From NCBI GenBank assembly GCA_905182855.1, contig CAJJDA010000005.1, positions 124,001 to 188,000 on the forward strand: 64,000 nt of DNA. Reading direction: 5' to 3'. Made by a program: the position numbers and the translations under genes. The notes beneath the pieces were generated by a model. That model was not told the DNA's origin. It did no database searches and saw nothing but the letters and a program-made list of their open reading frames with translations. The stretch is from a gamma proteobacterium HTCC2207 (GTDB lineage Bacteria; Pseudomonadota; Gammaproteobacteria; Pseudomonadales; Porticoccaceae). Shown piece after piece: positions 48,227 to 57,610 of the stretch (position 1 is the first letter of the stretch; each line of letters starts with the position of its first letter).

Positions 48227-49993
48227 ATGCAGTCTAAATCTCAGGGTAGATGGCTCGACCTTAACGGCGCCCTAAAAGATCTAGTGAATGATGGACTGTT
48301 GCTGCAAGCGGATGCGAGCAGTCTTGCCGTTGAGCACAAAACACGCGAAGAGGCCTTATTACACCCGCTACAATATATTGCGAGCAAGGGCCACTCACAA
48401 CCCATTGATAAGAACCCGCTGAACATTAGGGTGCTAAGCCAATGGCTGGCAACTAAGTCGCATTTAGAGTTCGTCCATATCGACCCGTTGAAAATAGATG
48501 TTGCGGCAGTCACGGCAGTGATGCCACTCGCCTATGCCAAGCGCTATGGCATTCTGTGCATTGAGGTAACACCAGAGGAACTGGTGGTTGTAACCATGGA
48601 GCCCTTTAACCAGGACTGGTTAGCAAGCCTGGAGCAAACCAGCCGCAGGACGGTGCGAGCGCAGGTGGCTACTCCTGAAGACATCAAGAAGTATACCCTA
48701 GAATTTTATTCCCTCTCCAAATCAGTATTTGGCGCAAGGGCTTCGTCTAGCGACGCGCCGAGCCTTACGAACTTTGAGCAACTGCTTGAGATGGGCACAT
48801 TAAAAGATGCGGACGCTCAGGATAAACACGTAGTCAATATCGTCGACTGGCTATTGCAGTATGCTTTTGAGCAGCGTGCGAGCGATATTCATCTAGAGCC
48901 TCGGCGGATTAAGGGGCGGGTAAGATTTCGAATAGACGGCGTATTACAGCTGGTATATGAATTGCCTGACAACGTAATGCCAGCTATGACCAGCCGGCTA
49001 AAGATATTGGGACGCATGGACGTCGCCGAAAAGCGTCGGCCTCAGGACGGCCGAATCAAAACTAAAGCGCCCAATGGCAAAGAAGTCGAACTGCGCCTTT
49101 CCACAATGGCCACAGCCTTTGGTGAAAAATTAGTGATACGAATCTTTGATCCCGATGTGATACTCCGTAGTTTTTCCCAATTGGGATTACTGGCTGCAGA
49201 TCTACTTAGTTGGCAGGCAATGACCGAGCGAGCCAACGGAATTGTTCTTGTGACCGGCCCGACAGGATCAGGTAAAACGACTACCCTATATTCCACCCTA
49301 AAGCTATTAGCTAAGGAATCAGTCAATGTGAGCACTCTTGAAGACCCCATTGAGATGGTGGTAGACAGCTTTAATCAGAGTCAGATCCAACCGGCAATCG
49401 GCTATGACTTTGCTGGCGGTATTCGTACCTTGATGCGACAGGATCCAGATATTATTATGGTTGGCGAGATTCGGGATAATGAGACTGCTGAGATGGCGCT
49501 GCAGGCGGCGCTAACCGGTCATTTGGTATTGTCGACACTGCATACCAATGACGCGCCATCTGCTATCAGCCGACTCCTCGAACTAGGGGTCCCAGGCCAT
49601 TTACTCAAGGCGACCCTAGTTGGAGTGATGGCGCAGCGTCTAGTGCGAACCCTGTGTATGGCCTGTCGAAAAGCCGTGACGCCTAGTGCCGCGGTCTGGC
49701 AAGAATTGATAGCCCCGTTTGTAATACCCAAGCCGAAGATAATCTATCAGCCTGCGGGCTGTCGTGAATGCCGCAACACAGGTTATGCTGGACGTCAGGG
49801 TATTTATGAGATCATGTCTATAGCTGGTGACCTATTGGCTGCGCTCAGTTCAGATGCAGATATGCAGTACATTCGTCAGTTAGCGGTCAATCAGGGCATG
49901 AGACCATTACGCCTTGCTGGCGCGACTAAAGTCACGGAGGGTATCACCTCTATAGAGGAAGTGATGCGCGTTACACCAGAGCACATCACATGA
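48227..49993 (+). CDS. GspE/PilB family secretion ATPase without neighbouring machinery
   Basis: A 588-residue ATPase. The N-terminal part (about 40-160) is a PilB/GspE N-domain. The ATPase core has RFRIDGVLQ, Walker A GPTGSGKTTT (about 345), the Asp box, Walker B DPDIIMVGEIRD (about 410) and the His box LSTLHTNDAPSAISRL. The CxxC pairs CMAC and CREC (about 477 and 513) bind zinc. Such ATPases drive type II secretion or type IV pili, but no pilin, platform or secretin gene is nearby. It lies upstream of glnE with a 42-base gap. Confidence 0.9.
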   Translation: MQSKSQGRWLDLNGALKDLVNDGLLLQADASSLAVEHKTREEALLHPLQYIASKGHSQPIDKNPLNIRVLSQWLATKSHLEFVHIDPLKIDVAAVTAVMPLAYAKRYGILCIEVTPEELVVVTMEPFNQDWLASLEQTSRRTVRAQVATPEDIKKYTLEFYSLSKSVFGARASSSDAPSLTNFEQLLEMGTLKDADAQDKHVVNIVDWLLQYAFEQRASDIHLEPRRIKGRVRFRIDGVLQLVYELPDNVMPAMTSRLKILGRMDVAEKRRPQDGRIKTKAPNGKEVELRLSTMATAFGEKLVIRIFDPDVILRSFSQLGLLAADLLSWQAMTERANGIVLVTGPTGSGKTTTLYSTLKLLAKESVNVSTLEDPIEMVVDSFNQSQIQPAIGYDFAGGIRTLMRQDPDIIMVGEIRDNETAEMALQAALTGHLVLSTLHTNDAPSAISRLLELGVPGHLLKATLVGVMAQRLVRTLCMACRKAVTPSAAVWQELIAPFVIPKPKIIYQPAGCRECRNTGYAGRQGIYEIMSIAGDLLAALSSDADMQYIRQLAVNQGMRPLRLAGATKVTEGITSIEEVMRVTPEHIT

Positions 49994-50035
49994 TAACTTA
50001 GCCTGAGACTCAGTTAGTAAAAAGGTAGCCACTAC

Positions 50036-52939
50036 ATGATCGTAGAATCCCCCGCTGATTTTTTATCAGCCCCGCTAATTGCGAGCGAGTATCAGCGCCA
50101 CCTGCAACAGTATTTTAAGGTGGGTAATAAAACATGGCTACTTCGGCGGCTGGAGAACTCGGTCTTTGCTAGCCAATTACAGTTGCTCTGGGGCTGTAGC
50201 GATTTTGTTGGCGACCAGTGCATCGCCAATCCGGATATATTTGAAGCCTTGGTGGAGAGTGGAGACCTAGAGTGCTGTTATTCCGATAATCGATATCTAC
50301 AGCTACTACATCCGCAGTTGATGGTGGCTGAAAATGAAGAACAGCTCAGCCAGTGTCTAAGAGTTTTTCGCCGCAGAGAAATGATACGTATCGTCTGGCG
50401 TGACTTTACGCGCCAGGCATCCATGATTGAGACCGCAAGAGATGCCACCCTCTTAGCGGAAGCCTGCATCAACGGGGCCCTCGACATATTGCACCCGCTG
50501 AGCTGTCTGCAGATGGGTACGCCAATAAGTCACAACGGTGAGGAGCAGCGGTTGGTGGTGCTCGCGATGGGTAAAATGGGCGCCCATGAACTCAACATAT
50601 CCTCTGACATCGATCTTATCTTTGCCTACCCCGAGTCTGGGCAAACTGAGGGTGGTGAGCGCAGCATCTCCAATCAAGAATTTTTTGTCCGTCTAGGTCA
50701 AAAGCTCATCGCCGCCCTTGATCGTCAGACCGAGGATGGTTTTGTTTTCCGTGTTGATATGCGGCTGCGACCCTACGGCCAAAGCGGCGCACTGGTGCTC
50801 AACTTTGATGCTCTGGAGGAATATTATTTGACTCAGGGTCGCGAGTGGGAGCGTTACGCGATGATCAAAGCGCGGGTGGTGGCGGGCGTCGCAGCCAGCG
50901 GGCCCTTACTCCATAATATGCTCCAACCCTTTGTCTATCGAAAATACCTAGACTATGGTGCGATTGAATCGCTGCGTGACCTAAAGCGCTTAATCAATCG
51001 CGACGTGTCACGCAAAGGTCTGCAGGATAATATCAAACTGGGTGAGGGTGGCATCCGAGAGGTGGAATTTATCGCTCAAACACTGCAGCTTATTCGTGGC
51101 GGCCGCGAGCCACAACTGCAAACTCAGTCGTTGAAAAAAGCATTAGCATTACTAGCTGTTGACGGTGTCATCGCGGATGCCGAGCAACAGATTCTCTGGC
51201 AGGCCTATGAATTTTTACGCAATACAGAGCATGCCCTGCAGGGTATTGCCGATCAGCAAACCCAGCAATTACCAGACGATGAACTCGGTATGCAGCGCGT
51301 CGCTATGATACTTGGCTATTCAAACTGGCGGACATTTTACACGCAGTTACAACATCATAGGTCGCAGATCCGCTGTAGCTTTGAGGCCATTATTTCTGAT
51401 CCAGATCATACCCCCGACAAGGGAGGCGACCCACTGCTAAAAAACATCTGGCAGCAAGCGACTAGTGAAGACCAAATATTGCAAAGATTACAGACCTTAG
51501 GCTATCAGCAACCCGAAGACATGGCCGGCAAATTACAGGCGTTTTACAGCAGCCGAGCTGTCGAGGCCCTGCAGGCGGTTCCCCGTGGTCGCTTAGACGC
51601 TCTTATGCCTAAGCTGCTTGACGTCTGTGTTAAGCGTTCCGATAACAGTATTACCCTGGCCAGAGTGCTACGCCTTATCCAAGCTGTACTCAGACGCAGC
51701 GCCTACCTCGCATTATTGGTAGAAAACCCGCAGGCGCTAGAGCAGCTAGCGCTACTTTGTGAGCGCAGCAGCTGGGTCGCCGATGAATTGGCCGCTTATC
51801 CAGCTCTCTTAGATGAGCTACTAGATTCCCGAAATCTTTATAGAATCCTCGATAAGCCGGCCCTGCGTGATCAATTACACCAGCAAATGCTGCGCGTTGA
51901 TTCAGGGGACCAAGAACAACAAATGGAGGCTATTCGTTACTTTTGTCGTTCGTATACCTTGCGGGTGGCTGCCTGTGAGGTCATGGATCTACTACCCCTC
52001 ATGCAAGTCAGCGATTACTTGACCTGGATTGCCGAGGTGGTTCTTGAGCATGTGACTGATGTGGCCTGGCATCAGTTAACGACTACCTATGGTTCTCCGA
52101 GTCCCAATCCAGACTCCGACATAGACAGTCGGACCCCGGGCTTTATCGTGGTGGCATACGGCAAGATGGGTGGTATTGAGCTAGGCTACCGATCTGACTT
52201 GGACCTAGTATTTCTGCACAACGCCCTAGCCAGTCATCAGACAGATGGGGCACGACAGATTGATAGCAGTACCTTTTTCATGCGCCTAGGCCAGCGTATC
52301 ATCCACCTCCTATCGACATCCACGGCTTCTGGCATTGCCTACGAAATCGACACTCGCCTACGACCATCTGGTAGCTCCGGTATGCTCGTTTCGACCCTAA
52401 CAGCGTTCCAAAAATACCAGCAACAGGATGCCTGGACCTGGGAACATCAGGCGCTAGTGCGCTCAAGAGTGGTTGCCGGGGATAGAAACTTGGCTACGGA
52501 GTTTAATAAAGTACGAGAAGTTGTCCTTAGACAGCCGAGAGACGCGCAATCCTTAGCTACTGAAGTCCAAAAAATGCGTGAAAAAATGCGTAAACATCTA
52601 GATCAAAGCACTAAAGATGGCAAATTCTCACTTAAGCAGGGCACTGGAGGTATCGTCGATATTGAATTTATGGTTCAATTTACGGTCTTGGCTTGGTCTC
52701 ATGCGCACCCGCTCCTTTGCCGGTGGAGCGATAACATTCGCATACTAGAGTCCTTGGCTCAGTGTGGTTTGTTCACAGATGAAGAATCCCTCCAGCTGAT
52801 AGACGCCTACAAGAACTTGCGCACCGCAGGTCATCGCTTACAGTTGCAAAAGCAGCTGGATGAAGTCCCTTTGTCAGCATTTGTTGTACAGAGGGAAATA
52901 GTGAAAACTCGGTGGAATTATTTAATGGATAATAATTAA
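50036..52939 (+). CDS. glnE: Bifunctional glutamine synthetase adenylyltransferase/adenylyl-removing enzyme
   Basis: A 967-residue protein with two nucleotidyltransferase domains. The N-terminal deadenylylase domain shows MGKMGAHELNISSDIDLIFA and the C-terminal adenylylase domain shows YGKMGGIELGYRSDLDLVFL; each keeps its metal-binding aspartates. REVEFIAQTLQLIRGGR and DIEFMVQF mark the helical parts. It tunes glutamine synthetase in response to PII. Full length and intact. It is 15 bases from ilvE, as in Pseudomonas (glnE-ilvE). Confidence 0.97.
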   Translation: MIVESPADFLSAPLIASEYQRHLQQYFKVGNKTWLLRRLENSVFASQLQLLWGCSDFVGDQCIANPDIFEALVESGDLECCYSDNRYLQLLHPQLMVAENEEQLSQCLRVFRRREMIRIVWRDFTRQASMIETARDATLLAEACINGALDILHPLSCLQMGTPISHNGEEQRLVVLAMGKMGAHELNISSDIDLIFAYPESGQTEGGERSISNQEFFVRLGQKLIAALDRQTEDGFVFRVDMRLRPYGQSGALVLNFDALEEYYLTQGREWERYAMIKARVVAGVAASGPLLHNMLQPFVYRKYLDYGAIESLRDLKRLINRDVSRKGLQDNIKLGEGGIREVEFIAQTLQLIRGGREPQLQTQSLKKALALLAVDGVIADAEQQILWQAYEFLRNTEHALQGIADQQTQQLPDDELGMQRVAMILGYSNWRTFYTQLQHHRSQIRCSFEAIISDPDHTPDKGGDPLLKNIWQQATSEDQILQRLQTLGYQQPEDMAGKLQAFYSSRAVEALQAVPRGRLDALMPKLLDVCVKRSDNSITLARVLRLIQAVLRRSAYLALLVENPQALEQLALLCERSSWVADELAAYPALLDELLDSRNLYRILDKPALRDQLHQQMLRVDSGDQEQQMEAIRYFCRSYTLRVAACEVMDLLPLMQVSDYLTWIAEVVLEHVTDVAWHQLTTTYGSPSPNPDSDIDSRTPGFIVVAYGKMGGIELGYRSDLDLVFLHNALASHQTDGARQIDSSTFFMRLGQRIIHLLSTSTASGIAYEIDTRLRPSGSSGMLVSTLTAFQKYQQQDAWTWEHQALVRSRVVAGDRNLATEFNKVREVVLRQPRDAQSLATEVQKMREKMRKHLDQSTKDGKFSLKQGTGGIVDIEFMVQFTVLAWSHAHPLLCRWSDNIRILESLAQCGLFTDEESLQLIDAYKNLRTAGHRLQLQKQLDEVPLSAFVVQREIVKTRWNYLMDNN

Positions 52940-52954
52940 TAGAGGAATAAGTCG

Positions 52955-53884
52955 ATGTCATTTTCGGACCGCGATGGTTTTATTTGGATGGATGGTAAGT
53001 TGATTGATTGGCGCGATGCGCAGGTTCATTTTCTCACCTCATCTCTGCACTACGGCAATGCGGTTTTCGAAGGTATTCGCGCCTATGAAACCGAGCATTC
53101 TGGTACCTGTATCTTCCGACTTGAAGACCATATTAAACGCCTGTTTAACTCGGCAAAGATTTTGCACATGGCGCTCCCTTTCACCCAGCAAGAAATCTGT
53201 GATGCGCATCGCGAAGTTGTTCGTCGCAATAACCTCGACGCAGCGTATGTTCGTCCACTGGTATTTTTAGGTTCAGAAGGGATGGGCCTTCGCGCTGAGG
53301 GCTTAAAAGTACATGTGGGTATCGCTGCATGGGATTGGCCGTCTTACATGTCGCCCGAAACGCTAGAGACGGGCCTTAAGGTGCGCACCTCGTCGTACAC
53401 CAGGCACCATGTCAATATAACGATGGTAAAAGCCAAGGCTAGCGGTAACTACATCAACTCGATGCTGGCGCTGCGTGAAGCTTTGGATTCTGGCTGCGAC
53501 GAAGCTATCATGCTCGATCCGGAGGGCTATGTGGCCGAAGGCAGCGCCGAAAACTTCTTTATGGTGCGCGACGGTGTGATTTACACGCCTGATCTGACCT
53601 CCTGTCTCGACGGGCTTACCCGTGATACCGTATTTAAATTAGCAGATGATCATGGCATACAAGTGCGCGAAAAACGTATCTCACGCGATGAGGTATACAT
53701 CGCTGACGAAGCATTTTTTACCGGTACCGCTGCAGAAATTGTTCCCATCCGAGAATATGATAGTCGCATTATTGGTTCGGGAAAGCGGGGCCCAGTGGCG
53801 ACGGCCCTACAGGCCGCTTATTTTGATGTTGTCAGAGGCAAAAATGATAAGTACGCCAAATGGTTAGCGCCAGTTGCCGAATAG
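52955..53884 (+). CDS. ilvE: Branched-chain amino-acid aminotransferase
   Basis: A 309-residue fold-type IV PLP enzyme that makes Leu, Ile and Val. FIWMDGKLIDWRDAQVHFLT, HYGNAVFEGIRAYET, the PLP lysine in MVKAKASGNYINSMLAL and GTAAEIVPI are all present. It follows glnE directly, preceded by an AGAGGAATA ribosome site, and ends before a hairpin. Confidence 0.97.
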   Translation: MSFSDRDGFIWMDGKLIDWRDAQVHFLTSSLHYGNAVFEGIRAYETEHSGTCIFRLEDHIKRLFNSAKILHMALPFTQQEICDAHREVVRRNNLDAAYVRPLVFLGSEGMGLRAEGLKVHVGIAAWDWPSYMSPETLETGLKVRTSSYTRHHVNITMVKAKASGNYINSMLALREALDSGCDEAIMLDPEGYVAEGSAENFFMVRDGVIYTPDLTSCLDGLTRDTVFKLADDHGIQVREKRISRDEVYIADEAFFTGTAAEIVPIREYDSRIIGSGKRGPVATALQAAYFDVVRGKNDKYAKWLAPVAE

Positions 53885-53895
53885 TCTATTTTGAA

Positions 53896-53923
53896 TCGCT
53901 TGCAGGATTAGGCCTGCGAGCGA
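53896..53923 (+). terminator. Hairpin after ilvE
   Basis: TCGCTTGCAGG (53896-53906) pairs with CCTGCGAGCGA (53913-53923), one G-T wobble, loop ATTAGG. No clear T-run follows; likely the end of the glnE-ilvE transcript. Confidence 0.55.
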
Positions 53924-54090
53924 ATTATCCCATCTATTCATCAGGCCTTTAAAATGTACTGTTGAACAACGCAGTCTTTATTGAAATAAATCCTCCCGAA
54001 TAATGCTTCGCTTCAAACCAATGCACAGATTAGCGCCTTTTTAACAGCCCTGAGGTGAGTCATTATGTCCAATAAGGGCCGCCAGGATCG

Positions 54091-56166
54091 CTATTGAGAT
54101 AATGATTGATTGGCTGGATCAAGCTGATAACGTGTCAGCCAGTCAAGTATCTTCGGATAATTGCGCACGCGCTGTACGGCCTCAGAAGCTGCTATGGCGG
54201 GCTCAGTGGTCAAGTCAAAACTTGAAGATATCTGGCGACCCGGCAGAGTCGCTTGGTCACTGTTGTTGTAGGCTCCATTTTTTACTAGTAAATAATCGCG
54301 GTGATAGGCAAAGTTATGCGGTGACTCAAGTGGCGTCGACGCCAGTAAATTGCGTCCCAAATTGACATAGCTGGCTTCTGATAGGGCCGCGTGAAAGAGC
54401 GTCGGCATAATATCTTTGTGGGAAGCTATTTGGCGCTGGTCTATAAGCGTTGAAGGCCGATACTGATCTGGCAAATAAAGATAAAAGGGTACAGCCAACT
54501 GATGTAACTGTTCGGAGCGATCGAATTTCATACCGCGTATTGAATGGTCGCCTGTAACGGCGATAATCGTATTATCTCGCCCATGACCTTGCTTAATACG
54601 TGAAATAAAACGTCCCAAGTGATCATTGGTGTAGCTATAGGTATCCAATGATTCTGGCGGTAAGTTCTGCATCCTTGCGGCCAAGGATGCAGGCGCGTCA
54701 ATCGGAGGTTGAAGAGTATGGACCGGCATATGATAGGGTGGGTGATTAGTCACGGTTAGGTTGACGATAAAGTGTGGCTGGCTACCCGCTTTTAGACTGT
54801 CGAGTAATTGCCATGCGTGCTCGAAAATATAGCTGTCTTCACCACCCCAAACGGAACTTCGCATAGAGGGAAATAGAGTTTTAAGGCGATGTGCCCCAAT
54901 AAACTCGTCAAATCCCTGTGTCTTAAAAAAGGCGGCCCGATTTGCGATGCCCTCAAAGCCGCTATAGATAAAGATAGTTTTATAACCAGCGTCTTTAAAG
55001 ACCTTTGCGGATGCGGTCGGCAATGGCACATGTTGATATTTTGAGCGACTAATTTGGACATATTGACTATTGATTAGCAAGCCCAACAGAGAGTCCTGGG
55101 TGTCATTACTTGCAGGTAAGAAATGTTCAAAATATAGGTCATCAGCGAGATGCGGTTTCATTGCACCGGCCAGATTAAGGCCGTTATTAAATCGATCGGT
55201 TAGAAGAGCCTGGCTCATGCCCTCTGCAATATTTAGGACTACATGGGGCGGTTGGCTCGTCAAAAATTCTGATTTTCCAGTGCGGGTAAAAAACTGTGAA
55301 AACAAATTTTCCTGAGTGGGTATGCGACTATAAAATTGTTCGAAAAGCTGCCGCCCTACTACGTCATCTACAGGGCCTAGTGTTTTTGATTTTCGGAATT
55401 GTCGATGGCCATAATAGAGTCCAATCAATCCATTAGGTACTAGATTATTAATGGCAGTATCTGATGAGATAGCAAGATGTCGATAGGACAGCGGAAATGT
55501 TGAAGCGGTTCCGCGACCGATTAGTGCTAAGAGGATTATGGGTATTATCAGACCAATAATGACAAACGGCCGAGAGCGTACTTTGAAGGGCTGGAGGCCA
55601 GTGGCGATGAGTCGCCACAATCGAGTGTAGATAATCAGACTCGCAATAGCAGTCGCAGCACCAATGGCTAAAGCCCAGAAAGAGTTTTCTAGTCCATAGA
55701 TGCTTTTAGCCGATGTCGCAACGCCGTAAGAGAGCCCTTCAAAGACAAAACCATCGATGGGTCGATTAAAAAAGCTAATATAACCGACATTGACCACTGA
55801 GAACAGAACGGCCAGAAGCAGCAGGCAATAGCCGATCCCGAGGTTGAATCGCCAGACAATTTCAGCGGGCTTATTGAACCGTACTGGTAGGACTAGAACG
55901 AGAATGCTGAGTATAAATCCCAGTAGCGTAACGCGAATGACCACAGCGACATCGAATCGAAATCCAATCCAAAAGGCATGCCACAGATCTGTGCCATTTA
56001 GAGGCAGATCCGCAGGGGTGTAGACATTGAGGATAATTAGCCGGGCAACTAAAAAAACGGCGCTGCAAAGTAAAATTAAAAGGGCTATCAGCGCTAATGC
56101 GCGCACGGTTGCCATTTCATTTTCGGCCAATAACCGGGGCTGTGATTTACTCTCAGATATGACCAT
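54091..56166 (-). CDS. LtaS/OpgB-like membrane sulfatase-fold phosphotransferase
   Basis: A 691-residue protein with five membrane helices in the first 220 residues and a large periplasmic sulfatase-fold domain. Probable catalytic residues are Glu315 in LNIAEGMSQ and Thr356 in ASNDTQDSLLG; the metal motif GDHSIRGMKF and the NHPPYHMPVH stretch follow. In Gram-positives such enzymes make lipoteichoic acid; Gram-negative relatives transfer phosphoglycerol to periplasmic glucans or modify envelope lipids. The gene sits between ilvE and waaA, facing away from waaA; an envelope role fits, but the donor and acceptor are unknown. Confidence 0.85.
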   Translation of the reverse strand: MVISESKSQPRLLAENEMATVRALALIALLILLCSAVFLVARLIILNVYTPADLPLNGTDLWHAFWIGFRFDVAVVIRVTLLGFILSILVLVLPVRFNKPAEIVWRFNLGIGYCLLLLAVLFSVVNVGYISFFNRPIDGFVFEGLSYGVATSAKSIYGLENSFWALAIGAATAIASLIIYTRLWRLIATGLQPFKVRSRPFVIIGLIIPIILLALIGRGTASTFPLSYRHLAISSDTAINNLVPNGLIGLYYGHRQFRKSKTLGPVDDVVGRQLFEQFYSRIPTQENLFSQFFTRTGKSEFLTSQPPHVVLNIAEGMSQALLTDRFNNGLNLAGAMKPHLADDLYFEHFLPASNDTQDSLLGLLINSQYVQISRSKYQHVPLPTASAKVFKDAGYKTIFIYSGFEGIANRAAFFKTQGFDEFIGAHRLKTLFPSMRSSVWGGEDSYIFEHAWQLLDSLKAGSQPHFIVNLTVTNHPPYHMPVHTLQPPIDAPASLAARMQNLPPESLDTYSYTNDHLGRFISRIKQGHGRDNTIIAVTGDHSIRGMKFDRSEQLHQLAVPFYLYLPDQYRPSTLIDQRQIASHKDIMPTLFHAALSEASYVNLGRNLLASTPLESPHNFAYHRDYLLVKNGAYNNSDQATLPGRQISSSFDLTTEPAIAASEAVQRVRNYPKILDWLTRYQLDPANQSLSQ

Positions 56167-56335
56167 AGGGGGCCCTTTGGCTGAAGCTCTTATTAGGTTC
56201 TAGCGGACAACATTCTACCATCAAACCGTGCCCAGTTATGCGCTTAATATTGCCTAGTCATGGCCTAATCAGCGCGTTTCTGCTATGTTGCTAGCGCTGG
56301 CTAAGGCCTTATTTTTGCTGAAGAGTCATCCCTTT

Positions 56336-57604
56336 ATGTCGAGATTTTTATACTCCTTCTTGTTCTACTTTTTACTGCCGGCCATTATCTTGCGCCTGTT
56401 GCTGCGTGGATTGAGCTCTCCAGACTATGCTCATCGCTGGGGAGAACGTTTTGGTTTTGGGGTCAAGGGAACATCGACATCTAACACCATTTGGCTGCAT
56501 GCGGTTTCTGTGGGTGAGACAATTGCCGCAGTACCGCTGGTCACCGCCTTACAGGAAAAATACCCAGATGATCGACTGATGGTGACCTGCATGACAGTGA
56601 CGGGTTCAGCGCGGATCAAGGCTGCCTTTGGCGACTCGGTCGATCACAGTTATGCGCCCTATGATATGCCAGATTCAGTGGCGCGCTTTTTGAATCGTGT
56701 TAAGCCCAAGATACTGATTATTATGGAGACGGAGCTGTGGCCCAATATCATTGCGGCCTGTCATCAGCGCAACATCCCCGTAGTGCTGGCCAATGGGCGT
56801 CTATCTGAACGCTCTGCCCGTGGCTATCAGCGGATAAGGCCGTTAGTGCATCCTATGCTATCTGGTCTGTCCGCAGTTGCCGCCCAGCATCGAGATGATG
56901 GAGCACGTTTTGTCGCGCTTGGATTGCCTGAAGCGGCGCTAAAGGTCACAGGCAATATCAAGTTTGATTTAAACTTAAGTGTCGCAGTGCGCCGGCAGGC
57001 CGCAGCGCTTTCTGCAAAATGGCGTGGGAATAGGGGTCGACAGATCCTATTGGCGGCCAGCACTCATCGCGGTGAGGACGAAATAATTTTAGCCGCATTT
57101 GCACAGATAAAAAAGCAGGTCAGTGATCTGTTGTTGGTTCTGGTGCCAAGGCATCCCGAGCGTTTTGAGCAGGTTGCTCGACTCTGCACCGATGCAGGAT
57201 TTGCTCTGGCAAGGCGCAGCGCTAGCGATTCGGTAACAGGGGCCGACATACTACTGGGCGACAGCATGGGAGAGCTGACGGCATTCTTTGGAGCCTGCGA
57301 TATTGCCTTTGTGGGTGGCAGTTTAGTGCCTACTGGAGGCCACAATATGATTGAGCCTGCAGCTTGGAAAGTGCCAGTGCTGGCGGGGCCCCACCTGTTT
57401 AATTTTACGGAGGTATCGCAGTTGTTATTGTCCCACGACGCCATGCGGGTATGCGAGACAGGGGAGCAGTTGGTTGAGCAGAGTCTTGAGTTACTGGGGG
57501 ATCAACACCAGCGAGATGCCATGGGTGAAGCTGCCGGCCTCGTCGCTGGCGCGAACCGAGGCGCACTGGCAAACTTAGTCGCTATAATCGCTGGCTTTAT
57601 CTAA
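56336..57604 (+). CDS. waaA: 3-deoxy-D-manno-octulosonic acid transferase
   Basis: A 422-residue GT30 glycosyltransferase that adds Kdo to lipid A at the inner membrane. It has an N-terminal membrane anchor (FLYSFLFYFLLPAIILRLL), the catalytic loop WLHAVSVGETIAA, METELWPNIIAAC and FVGGSLVPTGGHNMIEPA. ATG 56336 was chosen (MSRFLYSFLFY); the longer frame adds 17 residues. It converges with tolC, 6 bases apart. Confidence 0.95.
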   Translation: MSRFLYSFLFYFLLPAIILRLLLRGLSSPDYAHRWGERFGFGVKGTSTSNTIWLHAVSVGETIAAVPLVTALQEKYPDDRLMVTCMTVTGSARIKAAFGDSVDHSYAPYDMPDSVARFLNRVKPKILIIMETELWPNIIAACHQRNIPVVLANGRLSERSARGYQRIRPLVHPMLSGLSAVAAQHRDDGARFVALGLPEAALKVTGNIKFDLNLSVAVRRQAAALSAKWRGNRGRQILLAASTHRGEDEIILAAFAQIKKQVSDLLLVLVPRHPERFEQVARLCTDAGFALARRSASDSVTGADILLGDSMGELTAFFGACDIAFVGGSLVPTGGHNMIEPAAWKVPVLAGPHLFNFTEVSQLLLSHDAMRVCETGEQLVEQSLELLGDQHQRDAMGEAAGLVAGANRGALANLVAIIAGFI

Positions 57605-57610
57605 CCAGCC

